Shown one piece after another: positions 1 through 8,274 of a stretch of DNA of 64,000 nucleotides. This DNA comes from Rhizobiaceae bacterium (GTDB taxonomy: Bacteria; Pseudomonadota; Alphaproteobacteria; Rhizobiales; Rhizobiaceae): NCBI GenBank assembly GCA_014238155.1, contig JABABQ010000072.1, positions 62,001-126,000 of the forward strand, given 5' to 3'. Below the pieces are notes generated by a model. The model was not told where the DNA came from, searched no databases, and saw only the letters and a list, made by a program, of their open reading frames with translations. The translations under genes were made by a program, and so were the position numbers. Positions within the stretch are counted from its first letter, which is position 1; every line of letters begins with the position of its first letter.

Positions 1-22
1 TTGATAATATGGGAGCCAGACG

Positions 23-706
23 GTGACTGAAGACGATGAAGACGAAAACAGACTTTCGCGCTGGTCCAGGCGCAAAATTGCGGTCGCCAACGAGCAGGTC
101 CTGGAGAAAAATTCCGTTGAACAACTCGACCCAGAAGCGTCGGCTATAAGCGAAGCTGAACTTCAGGCAGAGTTGCAATCCAACCGTGAGACCGCTGAAG
201 CGGTGGATCTGGAGACTCTTAACGAAGAAAGTGACTTTTCGGTATTTATGAAAGCGGGAGTTCCCGAAAGTTTGAAAAGGCGCGCCATGGCCACTTTATG
301 GCGGTCCAACCCGGTATTTGCCAATGTCGATGGACTTGTCGATTATGATGATGATTTCGCTCATCCTGACCTGATCATGAAAACCTTCAAATCTGCCTAC
401 GAGATTGGCAGAGGCTATTTCGATCAAAGCGATGAAAACGAAGACGAGGTGATTGCTGAAGACGATCAGCAGCCAGAGGCGGGTGAGGTTGATGACACGA
501 TCGCAGACAGCAAACAGCAGGACGAAGAACCTCAGACCGATGAGTTGCAGGAACCCACCAGTCTTGCCGGGGAAGGTGCAGAAGAACTGCCAGAGAGCGT
601 GGTACTGAATGAATATCCGGAACCCGAAGAAGACAGTGAACTTATTGAGCCAGCGCAGCCCAAGATTTCGTTGCGTCGACGCCTGGAGCTGGAACAATCG
701 TCCTAG
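23..706 (+). CDS. DUF3306 domain protein
   Basis: A 227-residue, strongly acidic cytosolic protein. The N-terminal motif LSRWSRRK (about residues 10-17), followed by a long Glu/Asp-rich tail, is typical of the DUF3306 family, whose function is unknown. In alphaproteobacteria DUF3306 genes usually lie with DUF3305, a TorD-like chaperone and molybdenum- or tungsten-dependent formate dehydrogenase genes. That fits the tungstate transporter encoded just downstream on the other strand. The GTG start at 23 is preceded by GGGAG at 11-15 with 7-base spacing. Bases 1-30 also read as the last nine codons and stop of an upstream gene in another frame, so translational coupling with a preceding gene is likely. 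The stop overlaps the stop of the convergent next gene within CTAG. Confidence 0.8.
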   Translation: MTEDDEDENRLSRWSRRKIAVANEQVLEKNSVEQLDPEASAISEAELQAELQSNRETAEAVDLETLNEESDFSVFMKAGVPESLKRRAMATLWRSNPVFANVDGLVDYDDDFAHPDLIMKTFKSAYEIGRGYFDQSDENEDEVIAEDDQQPEAGEVDDTIADSKQQDEEPQTDELQEPTSLAGEGAEELPESVVLNEYPEPEEDSELIEPAQPKISLRRRLELEQSS

Positions 707-999
707 ACGCTGGGGTCGGCCAGATGGTTGCGCAACATTTCCTGATAGGACTTCAACATTTCAGTGACATAGGGTTCGTGTTCATCAACTTCGATGACAT
801 TCTTGGCGACATGGGCGTTGTATCGAGCTGCGGCGTATAGAAAAACCATGTGCAGGTCGGTGGCTTGAACAGTTTGGTTTTCGCGGTTTGCCACGTCGAT
901 GAATTTGTCCGCAATTTCCATAAAACGTTGATCAGTCATTTCTCCGCGGGCTGCGGCGGCACGTCGTTGTTTTCGGTTGGTGCTCGGATTGTCATCCAT
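703..999 (-). CDS. Small DUF3144-like protein
   Basis: A 98-residue soluble protein. Residues about 23-95 show the pattern RFMEIADKFIDVAN, YAAARYNAHV and YQEMLRNHL, which I recognise as the DUF3144 family (function unknown, mostly helical). The first 20 residues are basic. It is the last gene of a minus-strand run, 11 bases after tupA, so it is probably cotranscribed with the tungstate transporter. Whether it has any role in tungstate handling is unknown. Its stop overlaps that of the DUF3306 gene. Confidence 0.65.
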   Translation of the reverse strand: MDDNPSTNRKQRRAAAARGEMTDQRFMEIADKFIDVANRENQTVQATDLHMVFLYAAARYNAHVAKNVIEVDEHEPYVTEMLKSYQEMLRNHLADPSV

Positions 1000-1010
1000 G
1001 ACGGGTCCTC

Positions 1011-1826
1011 TTAGTTTGGTCTTGCATTGGGAATAAAAAGCATTTCTCCGGCAATTTTATAATCACCAATCATTGCTTGAGCCTTGGCGCTGGTCAGCCA
1101 AATTTCCAGGGCTTTGGTGAGTTTGCTTTTCACATGGGGATGCTTTGCCGGGTTGATCGGCAGATAGGCATATTGGTTGAAAAGGACGGGATCTTTGGCA
1201 AACAGCAGAGTCAAATTCCCCTTATTGCCAAATTTCAACCAGCTTGCCCGGTCAGAGATGATATAGGCGTTCATACCGCTGGCTGCATTAAGCGCCGCAC
1301 CCATGCCCGAACCCACCGCACGGTACCAATCAGCCTGAAATTTCTGCGGATCATTTCCGGTAAATTGCCACAAGGCCCGTTCTTTGCGGTGAGTACCACT
1401 GTCATCGCCTCGACTGACGAAGTTCGAACGCATTTCATAGATTGCCGTCAGAGCATCTTTGGCAGATTTTGAAACTGCGATGTTGGCCGGGTCATCAATC
1501 GGCCCGACCAGCACAAAATCATTATACATGATTTCGCGCCGATGGGTGGCATGGGCGCTGGCGACGAATTTTTCTTCGGCCGTTTTTGAATGCACCAGGA
1601 TGGCATCGACATCGCCGGCGCGTCCCAGCTTCAGCGCCTGTCCCGTTCCAACGACGATGAGCCGAACATCCAGATCGAGATCGTGCTTTATCTGCGGCAA
1701 TAAAATATCGGAAAGGCCAGAATTGTGAAACGACGTGGTAACGGCCATGCGGAAATCTTCCGCGTGGACGAGACCCGTTGCTGCGCCCATTGCCAGTGTG
1801 AGCAGCAGTTTCACCACCAGTTTCAT
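1011..1826 (-). CDS. tupA: Tungstate ABC transporter substrate-binding protein TupA
   Basis: A 271-residue periplasmic oxyanion-binding protein with a cleavable signal peptide (hydrophobic residues about 4-20, probable cleavage after VHA-22). Hallmarks of TupA are visible: TTSF near the mature N terminus, VGTGQALKLGRAGDVDAILVH around residues 59-79, and YNDFVLVGP and SRGDDSGTH further on. These segments form the anion pocket in TupA/WtpA proteins. The family prefers tungstate over molybdate, but selectivity cannot be proved from sequence. The start overlaps the tupC stop by 4 bases. The gene order on this strand is tupB-tupC-tupA, not the more usual order with the binding protein first. Confidence 0.85.
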   Translation of the reverse strand: MKLVVKLLLTLAMGAATGLVHAEDFRMAVTTSFHNSGLSDILLPQIKHDLDLDVRLIVVGTGQALKLGRAGDVDAILVHSKTAEEKFVASAHATHRREIMYNDFVLVGPIDDPANIAVSKSAKDALTAIYEMRSNFVSRGDDSGTHRKERALWQFTGNDPQKFQADWYRAVGSGMGAALNAASGMNAYIISDRASWLKFGNKGNLTLLFAKDPVLFNQYAYLPINPAKHPHVKSKLTKALEIWLTSAKAQAMIGDYKIAGEMLFIPNARPN

Positions 1827-2542
1827 TCGAGTATTTCTCCATTCAGATAGGCCCTTGCAGCGTCGCTGTGCGGACCTTCAAAAAACACCTCTGCGGTTGA
1901 ATGTTCACACAACCTGCCTTTGTTGAGGAACACAACTTCTGTGGCCAGCCGTCGGGCCTGCCCAATATCATGTGTCGTCATGATCATTCGCGTGCCGCTG
2001 CTGTGGGCTGATTGCAGGATGGCTTCAATTTCCCGGGTCGATTTGCCATCCAGATTGGTGGTCGGCTCGTCCAAAAAAAGAATATCGGGTTTACCGATCA
2101 ATGCCCGGGCGATGGCCAGCTTTTGGCGTTCGCCACCTGAAAGATTGGCAGCTTCCAGTTGCAGCGCGTCACCAAGGCCAACATTTATTGCCCAATCTGC
2201 CGCTTGCTTGCGGGCCTCAGATTTGCTGCTGCCGCGGACGGTTAGTGGATAGGCGATATTATCGAGCACCGAACGGCGCATCATGATGGGAGTTTGAAAA
2301 ACAAAGGCCTGTCTGCTTTGCGCATCATCGGCACTGCAGTTCCAACTTACCCGCCCGCTCCTCGGTCGTTCCAAACCGTGTATCAACCGCAGCAAAGTTG
2401 TTTTCCCAGCCCCGTTCGGCCCCATTACGATGGTCATTCCGGTTGGCTCGAAAGTCAAAGATATGGCATCAATAATTAATTTGCCGCGTTTGCGAACAAC
2501 TGCATTTTCCAATCGCAAAGGAAGAATAGTGGTGCTCACCAT
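1823..2542 (-). CDS. tupC: Tungstate ABC transporter ATP-binding protein TupC
   Basis: A 239-residue ATPase subunit of the tungstate importer. Walker A GPNGAGKTT lies at 41-49, signature LSGGERQ at 134-140, Walker B ILFLDEP at 154-160, and the switch His follows in MTTHD. There is no C-terminal TOBE or MOP regulatory domain, as expected for the short TupC type and unlike ModC. It overlaps tupB upstream by 7 bases and tupA downstream by 4, so the three subunits are translationally coupled. Confidence 0.85.
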   Translation of the reverse strand: MVSTTILPLRLENAVVRKRGKLIIDAISLTFEPTGMTIVMGPNGAGKTTLLRLIHGLERPRSGRVSWNCSADDAQSRQAFVFQTPIMMRRSVLDNIAYPLTVRGSSKSEARKQAADWAINVGLGDALQLEAANLSGGERQKLAIARALIGKPDILFLDEPTTNLDGKSTREIEAILQSAHSSGTRMIMTTHDIGQARRLATEVVFLNKGRLCEHSTAEVFFEGPHSDAARAYLNGEILE

Positions 2543-3240
2543 TGCCCCGTCCGCTCGGTTCTGGAGAGTGCATGTATTGCCATGTTGACGGCTATTGCAA
2601 GTCCAATGAGAATAAATCCAAGACCCAGGGCCAGGGCAAAATCGCCCTTGCCGGTTTCCAGTGCAATTGCGGTGGTTAATACCCGCGTGACATGATCGAT
2701 GTTGCCACCAACGATCATGATCGCGCCTACCTCGCCAATAGCGCGCCCAAATCCGGCAAGTGAAGCGGTGAGCAATGAGCGGCGGGAATCCCAGATCAAT
2801 GTCATCATGCGTTGACGCTTGCTTGTGTTGAGGGAAATCAACAAGTCATGATATTCCGACCACAAGTCTCTCAACGCCTGATGCGCGATTGACGCAATAA
2901 GCGGAGTGATAATGATCACCTGGGCGATAATCATGGCTGTTGGTGTGAAGAGCAGGCCAAACACGCCGAGCGGGCCGGACCGCGAGAACAGGATATAAAC
3001 GATCAACCCAACAACAACGGGGGGCAAACCCATCAGGGAGTTGAGTAGCGCAATTGCGGCGCGGCGAAACCTGAACCGATTGACCGCCAGCAATGCCCCC
3101 AGTGGCAAACCAATGAGAGATGCGATAAGGACCGCCGAAAGGGTGACCTGCAGCGACAGTAACACGATCTCGAAAAGATCGGCGTCGAAGCTCAGGATCA
3201 GTTTGAAGGCATTTAAAAGCCCCAACCAAATATCGTTCAT
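2536..3240 (-). CDS. tupB: Tungstate ABC transporter permease TupB
   Basis: A 234-residue inner-membrane permease with five or six hydrophobic segments and the binding-protein-dependent transport signature around AGFGRAIGEVGAIMIVGGN (about residues 160-178). This region contains the EAA-like loop that contacts the ATPase. Length and motifs match TupB. It starts 18 bases after the cytochrome c stop, so it probably belongs to the same transcript as the upstream redox genes. Confidence 0.85.
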   Translation of the reverse strand: MNDIWLGLLNAFKLILSFDADLFEIVLLSLQVTLSAVLIASLIGLPLGALLAVNRFRFRRAAIALLNSLMGLPPVVVGLIVYILFSRSGPLGVFGLLFTPTAMIIAQVIIITPLIASIAHQALRDLWSEYHDLLISLNTSKRQRMMTLIWDSRRSLLTASLAGFGRAIGEVGAIMIVGGNIDHVTRVLTTAIALETGKGDFALALGLGFILIGLAIAVNMAIHALSRTERTGQW

Positions 3241-3258
3241 TGGCCAAAAACCATCGGG

Positions 3259-3651
3259 TTATTTTTCTCGTTTCAGGGTTTTGGCGTAGCTGACCAAGGC
3301 ATCGATATCTGAATATTCAAGCTCAAATGGCGCAAGGACAACTGGTTTGTTGGGGTCGATCTCTTCACCCCTGAATCTGATAAAGGAAGGGTGAGGACGG
3401 CGGGTATGAAAACTGAGAAACCGTTCTTCCCAGTCGGCTAGTTCATTGACAAGAAGCGGAAAAGACGGAGTTGAAGATATACCTGCAAACAGGTTTACTG
3501 TATCGACCACGTGACAACGTGAACAATGTTTTTGTGAAAGTTCATGTCCCAATTGTTGCAGAGGACCATTGGACTGCGCCCATGACGAATGAGCAGACAG
3601 CCACAAGGTAACCAGACAAAAGCACCAGACATAACGGTTCAAAAAATTCAT
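3259..3651 (-). CDS. Small secreted c-type cytochrome
   Basis: A 130-residue protein with a signal peptide (hydrophobic residues 7-24, probable cleavage after AQ near residue 26) and one haem c motif, CSRCH at 43-47. I chose the ATG at 3651 because it places the signal peptide at the N terminus; the frame is open further upstream but encodes unlike sequence. No methionine is present after the haem motif. The sixth iron ligand therefore cannot be the usual Met and may be a His in the segment FHTRRPHPSF. It lies between a membrane haem b protein upstream (101-base gap) and tupB downstream (18 bases), which suggests a periplasmic electron carrier for a neighbouring redox enzyme. Confidence 0.75.
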   Translation of the reverse strand: MNFLNRYVWCFCLVTLWLSAHSSWAQSNGPLQQLGHELSQKHCSRCHVVDTVNLFAGISSTPSFPLLVNELADWEERFLSFHTRRPHPSFIRFRGEEIDPNKPVVLAPFELEYSDIDALVSYAKTLKREK

Positions 3652-3752
3652 GTGTGTAATGTGACATGAAGTTATCAGATCGCAAGCATGTTCGCCCATT
3701 TCGACAACCGAGATTATCCAACGCTGCCTTTCTGCAAGATGGTTGCGTCGCG

Positions 3753-4334
3753 TTAGGACCTGACCCTGGCTATCGCCAAAATGGTCACAATGAGCACGAG
3801 CAGGCAGAGTGCGGTCTTTGATACGGTCTCCATCGTGCCTTCGATCAGCATTGCATGAACCACACTGCCAACGACGGTGATCAACGCAAGAATTGTGTGA
3901 ACAAGACGCCACAGACGTGGCCGCAATCGCCGCCGAAAAATGATCACCAGTGCGGCCGCGAAAACTGCCCACATTGCCATCACACCCCATGCAGAGAACG
4001 GCGTCGGTGAGGCAAATAGCAAGGCGTCAACAACATCCGGTGGACTGGTAGCCCAAAGGCCAGCGACGTGAATCACAACTGCTGCGACCAGACCGCCACC
4101 GACCCAAAGATGGAGTCGCCGGCTGAGTTGATCCGACAGGCCCGGCAACAAGACTCCCACCAGCAACGGCTGCAGAAGCAACAGGGACATTGCGACAACT
4201 CCTGCCAAGCCCGCGGCAATATATACCGGTTCGCGCCAGGCGATTAGCGGGCTTACCGCGGCGATGGCGATCGGTAGGATAGCTATCACAGCAAGCGCCA
4301 ACCAAACTGAGATCGTGCGGATCAGGTTCTTCAA
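3753..4334 (-). CDS. Ferric-reductase-like transmembrane haem protein
   Basis: A 193-residue membrane protein with about five or six hydrophobic helices. Paired histidines in RRLHLWVG, VVIHVAG, LVHTI and VVHAML look like bis-His haem b ligands of the ferric reductase-like transmembrane family (the same superfamily as MsrQ and NOX cores). No cytosolic FAD/NAD domain is attached, so electrons must come from quinol or another partner. It starts 12 bases after the stop of a Tat-exported protein, recalling the MsrP-MsrQ pairing of a Tat enzyme with a membrane haem b subunit. The substrate is unknown. Confidence 0.75.
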   Translation of the reverse strand: MKNLIRTISVWLALAVIAILPIAIAAVSPLIAWREPVYIAAGLAGVVAMSLLLLQPLLVGVLLPGLSDQLSRRLHLWVGGGLVAAVVIHVAGLWATSPPDVVDALLFASPTPFSAWGVMAMWAVFAAALVIIFRRRLRPRLWRLVHTILALITVVGSVVHAMLIEGTMETVSKTALCLLVLIVTILAIARVRS

Positions 4335-4346
4335 CTTTGAACGGCT

Positions 4347-4838
4347 CTAAACCGGTTGAAGAACGAAATGCGCGCTCAGGTATTTGTCTTTTGAGCTTGC
4401 CATTACCGGGCGCAGGAAAACGGTTTCGAATTGATCATCATCATAGGCAAGGTGGCCATGAGCCTGACCAAACGCCGGAACGATTTGGGGCATCTCAAGA
4501 CGAAACTCACCAATTTGATTGGTTCGGGTGGCACCATGGCTATGAGGGTCGCGTTCATGCCCCTCGGTTGTGTGGGCCCAGATCTGGATACGTTGGCCCG
4601 CAAGCGGAGCACCATCACCTGCATGACGAACTGTCCCGCTCATCCAAAAGCCACCGCCGCCAATCCGATCGACAATCGGGGCACCAGGGAGGTAGTTGTT
4701 GGCACCACCGCGCATGGAAGGCGTCGGTTCGAAGCCCTGTGCACCGGCGAAATCATTGCGCCCCGGAATTCCGGTCGCCACGATGGCGCCGCCTGCGGCC
4801 AGAAGGGAACGACGGGTGAACAGTGCTGATGGTGGCAT
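4347..4838 (-). CDS. Tat-exported intradiol-dioxygenase-like protein
   Basis: A 163-residue protein with a twin-arginine signal (TRRSLLAAGG, residues 8-17). The remainder follows the intradiol ring-cleavage dioxygenase / transthyretin-like fold: SGTVRHAGDGAPLAGQRIQIW resembles the family signature, and AHGHL resembles the HxH iron site. The tyrosine iron ligands are not where expected: the position before the HxH motif (usual YRPxHxH) reads FGQAHGH, and the Tyr after the W-x(5)-G block is missing. It is also shorter than catalytic dioxygenases. It may be a periplasmic non-haem iron or other metal protein fed by the membrane haem protein encoded 12 bases downstream. It probably heads the minus-strand run that includes tupBCA. 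Confidence 0.6.
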   Translation of the reverse strand: MPPSALFTRRSLLAAGGAIVATGIPGRNDFAGAQGFEPTPSMRGGANNYLPGAPIVDRIGGGGFWMSGTVRHAGDGAPLAGQRIQIWAHTTEGHERDPHSHGATRTNQIGEFRLEMPQIVPAFGQAHGHLAYDDDQFETVFLRPVMASSKDKYLSAHFVLQPV

Positions 4839-4977
4839 ACAGAACTCTCCTATCGCGCGAATGTGCCCGGCTCAACCAGATGGGTCGGACACAACAGACC
4901 TTGAATTATAACACGTTGGCGAAAAAAACTGAATTGGTGCAGCCGGCGCATTTGGAAAAGATTGTTGAGCGACATCG

Positions 4978-5012
4978 TTCATCGATGGCCACAGTGTGTG
5001 GCCATCGATGAA
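4978..5012 (-). terminator. Perfect 16-bp hairpin downstream of the lectin-like gene
   Basis: Left arm 4978-4993 (TTCATCGATGGCCACA), loop GTG, right arm 4997-5012, with no mismatches. It lies 21 bases past the stop of the minus-strand gene at 5034 and before the next minus-strand gene (start 4838), as expected of a terminator. The minus-strand exit lacks a clear U-tract, whereas on the plus strand ATTTT follows. It could also act as a transcript-stabilising hairpin. The rest of the gap 4839-5033 shows nothing else recognisable. Confidence 0.55.
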
Positions 5013-5033
5013 ATTTTCCTGTGGGCTGCTGTC

Positions 5034-5678
5034 CTATTGTTGTGCGAAACAGTAAAAGAGACCCGCACCGCCTGTCCCTTTCAGGGCATCCTGGCTGCAT
5101 CCGCGCGAGTTATGAGCCTGGTTCCACGATACATTGCCGCCACCGTGGCGGTCATGATGACCAACCGTGGCGCTGCCTTCTCCATTGCTGGTCCAGCTGG
5201 AACAGGTTTTGTCACCTTCTTCCCAAGGAAAGTATGCCGTTCCGTCAGCTTTGGTACCGGTAAGAATATCGTGCTCGTTGGGTTGATCTCCACGGCCTTT
5301 GACGGAATTGCCATTTTCATCCAATGCGGTGGATTTGTAGAGATTGGGCAAAATATGAAGCTCATCCAGATTCTTTGCAATCAAGACACCTTTGACGTTA
5401 TGCCATGGACCGGAACCGATACGATCTCGGGCAGATATTCCGCGTTTGCCCTTTTCCTGAGTAGACAGATAAGCACGCCAGGTTTTGCCCTGTATGCCAG
5501 CGGCTTCGGCCAGCCCTGCACAATGGGCGTCAGCGCCGCTCAGACCCCCCAGGTTTGCTCCATTACCGGAGCCTGTGCTGGTGACAAAAAAACTAGCATT
5601 TGAATCTTGCGCGATTGCGGTAGCGGAAGCGCAGGTTGCCACTGCGGTCGCCAGAAGAATTGAACGTATGAGTGTCAT
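5034..5678 (-). CDS. Secreted lectin-like (endostatin/collagen NC10-type) protein
   Basis: A 214-residue exported protein. The ATG at 5678 gives a clean signal peptide (residues about 3-22, cleavage near AIA-QD). The mature part has the pattern SGADAHCAGLAEAAG, TWRAYLST, and a C-terminal CSSWTS...GLFYCFA block with four cysteines. This matches the small alphaproteobacterial periplasmic proteins annotated as lectin or collagenase NC10/endostatin-like; their function is not established. The gene is flanked by gaps on both sides and seems monocistronic, with a strong hairpin after its stop. The gap of about 250 bases to the divergent MscS gene should hold both promoters; I could not assign clear -35/-10 elements. 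Confidence 0.65.
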   Translation of the reverse strand: MTLIRSILLATAVATCASATAIAQDSNASFFVTSTGSGNGANLGGLSGADAHCAGLAEAAGIQGKTWRAYLSTQEKGKRGISARDRIGSGPWHNVKGVLIAKNLDELHILPNLYKSTALDENGNSVKGRGDQPNEHDILTGTKADGTAYFPWEEGDKTCSSWTSNGEGSATVGHHDRHGGGNVSWNQAHNSRGCSQDALKGTGGAGLFYCFAQQ

Positions 5679-5935
5679 AGCAATTTGCTCCAAAAAACGT
5701 GTTGGTATGGAAGAGACGAAAATTGTAGCTTTGCAAAGCAGAATTTGTGAAGGGGCTGAACCCGAGGCGTCGATCACGGTTGCGTGTTTGTGGCATTCTT
5801 GTGACGCAGACATGCCGGGGGTGACAAACCGACTATTGGATGAGGGCAGTTTGGGTCAATCCCCACATCTTGTCTTCACACTTGTGCAATTGAGCCTTAT
5901 GGATTGAGGTTACGGTAAATGTTGGGAGATTGTAC

Positions 5936-8272
5936 TTGGTTCGTACAAATAGATTTTCGATTTTGATGGCCCTGCTCGGAGTATTCTTCTGGAGCATTGG
6001 CGCAGCAGATCTGAACCGGGCTCAAGCTCAATTTCTTCCGGGGTCGGCTGTTTCGGATTCGAAGGAAGGAGCGACCAGTGGATTGGGGGCTGTGCTCGAT
6101 GAGGCTCGCACGAATGGATCGACGGTAATTATCGTCAGTCCTGAAGGTCAAAATCGTGGGACTTCTGAACCGAGCGCAGATGACACAAGGGCAGCACTGT
6201 TCCTAAAGGCGCGGTCACGTGTGAAGGATACTTTCGCCAGTGCTCCCGCGCTTTGGCAAAATATCCAAAAATCTTTCAAGATTGCCAGTCCGGATGGATC
6301 GAGCTTCTGGATCTTCAGGGCAATAGGAACAGCTTTGCTGGGCCTGTTTATTGGCTGGCTTGCCATCAAGCCGGTACTTGTATGGGGTCGAGAATATTTC
6401 AGTTATATGTATGATCCCAACCCGGCCACCACCGCGGACAAGGCAAAATACCTGGTGTTTCGGGTGGTCCTTGCGATTGTTTACATCGCTATTTTCTTTG
6501 TCATGGCCATGCTCGTGGCCCTGATCCTGGATTCAGGTCATGACCCATCAAGACAGATCATTTTCGAAATCGTTCTGGCCTATCTGTTCTATCGGTTGAT
6601 GATCCGAGGCGTTTCCTGGAATGTGTTTGCCTATGATGCGCCAAGTCACCGTATCGTTAATTTAACAGACGCCGAGGCCATTCGGATTCACCGCGATTGG
6701 GGTATTGCGGTTGCCTTTGCTGTTGTTATCGCAGCGTTTTCCCGGTTTTTGAGTTTGACCGGCGAAGCCCAAAACTATGCCGGACTGACTGTCGAAAATA
6801 TCCTTTTGATCCAGATAGGAACTGCCTGTCTGGTAACGTTGATATTGGCAATCCTCGCGGTCAAAAACTGGAAGGCCTGGCAGCACATATTCGCGCCCAA
6901 AAGCGCCAGCGCGTGGCTTTACAAGCTCCGCAAGGGACTCTCGAACACCACACCTGCGATTTTCCTGACCTATATGCTGCTGGCGCTCGGCGCTTTCATC
7001 TATCGCCTGGCCCTTGGCCTTCCAAACCCCGGCCAAATTATCGCCGCACCTTTTGTGGTCTTTTGGGCGGCTCTGATGGCCTATGGGGTGGTGATCATCA
7101 TTATCCAGGCGATGTACAACAGGCGCGGCAGATATTTTGAAGAACGCGCCGTTGCAGAACGGGAAAGGTTCGCGGCGGAAAACGGCCAGACCGAAAGCGA
7201 CGAGACGGAAGCAACAATTTCCCAGCCGTCGCCTGACGATTTCGAATACCGGCCAGTGTTCAAACCATTTATCGAGATGGCGGCGATGGGGATTATCACG
7301 ATCGTTGCGGTTGGAGAACTCATCCACAGCTGGGGCGTGGATCTAAGGAGTGAAGGCAACAACTGGCGCGCATTGCTGGATATCGTGCTGGCAACTCTTT
7401 TGTGCTGGCTCGCCTATCGTGCGATTTCGGTCCTTATCGACCGCAGATTGGAGGAGGAAGGTGGTGCACCAGAAGCCGAAGAAGAGATCGGGGGAGAAGG
7501 TGGTGGTGCCGGGGCAACGCGGGTGGCAACCCTGTTGCCGATTATTCGCTATTTAATGATCATTGTTCTTTTCTCGACCGCTTTGATGATTTTTCTGTCA
7601 CGACTGGGGTTTGATATCGGGCCAATTTTCGCCGGTGCGGGGGTCATCGGCATCGCAGTTGGATTCGGTGCACAAACGCTCATCCGTGACATTTTTTCAG
7701 GCGCCTTCTTCCTGCTGGATGACGCATTTCGCAAGGGAGAATATATTGATATCGAAGGTGTTAAAGGCACAGTCGAAAGGATCTCGATCCGGTCATTTCA
7801 GCTTCGGCACCATCTTGGGGCGCTGCACACAATTCCGTTTGGTGAAATCAAGCAGCTGACCAATTATTCGCGCGACTGGGTGATGGTGAAACTGCCACTG
7901 AGAGTGACCTACGACACCGATGTGGAAAAGCTGCGCAAGCTGGTAAAAAAGCTGGGTCAGCAATTGCTGGACCATCCTCAGGTGGGACACACATTTGTAC
8001 AGCCGCTTAAATCTCAGGGCGTATACAAAATGGAAGACAGCGCGATGATCATTCGCGTCAAATTCATGACCAAACCCGGAGAACAGTTTGTAACACGCAA
8101 GGTGGTCTATGAAGCTATTCAGGATCTTTTTGTCCGCGAAGGCATTCACTTTGCACACAAGGAAGTCACGGTTCGACTGGCTGATGCAGAAGCGACGCCC
8201 GATCTCGCCGACGACCAATCAAAGCCATTGGCTTTGGAGTCGCCGGATGTTGATGGCGGCTCGAAGTCCTAG
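5936..8272 (+). CDS. Large MscS-family mechanosensitive ion channel
   Basis: About 778 residues. The N-terminal hydrophobic stretch (signal or first helix) precedes a periplasmic part and many transmembrane helices between about residues 120 and 500. The MscS core is clear: the pore helix GPIFAGAGVIGIAVGFGAQ (near residue 563), then the beta domain FRKGEYIDIEGVKGTVERI and a C-terminal alpha/beta domain. Total length fits the large MscS subfamilies rather than the 286-residue E. coli form. An acidic, Gly-rich linker (EEEGGAPEAEEEIGGEGGG) separates the membrane arm from the pore. I prefer TTG 5936 because GGGAG at 5924-5928 gives 7-base spacing; TTG 5930 and ATG 5966 are alternatives. It probably releases solutes on osmotic downshock. 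Confidence 0.85.
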   Translation: MVRTNRFSILMALLGVFFWSIGAADLNRAQAQFLPGSAVSDSKEGATSGLGAVLDEARTNGSTVIIVSPEGQNRGTSEPSADDTRAALFLKARSRVKDTFASAPALWQNIQKSFKIASPDGSSFWIFRAIGTALLGLFIGWLAIKPVLVWGREYFSYMYDPNPATTADKAKYLVFRVVLAIVYIAIFFVMAMLVALILDSGHDPSRQIIFEIVLAYLFYRLMIRGVSWNVFAYDAPSHRIVNLTDAEAIRIHRDWGIAVAFAVVIAAFSRFLSLTGEAQNYAGLTVENILLIQIGTACLVTLILAILAVKNWKAWQHIFAPKSASAWLYKLRKGLSNTTPAIFLTYMLLALGAFIYRLALGLPNPGQIIAAPFVVFWAALMAYGVVIIIIQAMYNRRGRYFEERAVAERERFAAENGQTESDETEATISQPSPDDFEYRPVFKPFIEMAAMGIITIVAVGELIHSWGVDLRSEGNNWRALLDIVLATLLCWLAYRAISVLIDRRLEEEGGAPEAEEEIGGEGGGAGATRVATLLPIIRYLMIIVLFSTALMIFLSRLGFDIGPIFAGAGVIGIAVGFGAQTLIRDIFSGAFFLLDDAFRKGEYIDIEGVKGTVERISIRSFQLRHHLGALHTIPFGEIKQLTNYSRDWVMVKLPLRVTYDTDVEKLRKLVKKLGQQLLDHPQVGHTFVQPLKSQGVYKMEDSAMIIRVKFMTKPGEQFVTRKVVYEAIQDLFVREGIHFAHKEVTVRLADAEATPDLADDQSKPLALESPDVDGGSKS

Positions 8273-8274
8273 GG

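Noticed and set aside
5034-5813. Longer version of the lectin-like gene starting at 5813
   Set aside because: The added residues lack a signal peptide and would bury it. ATG 5678 gives a proper exported protein.
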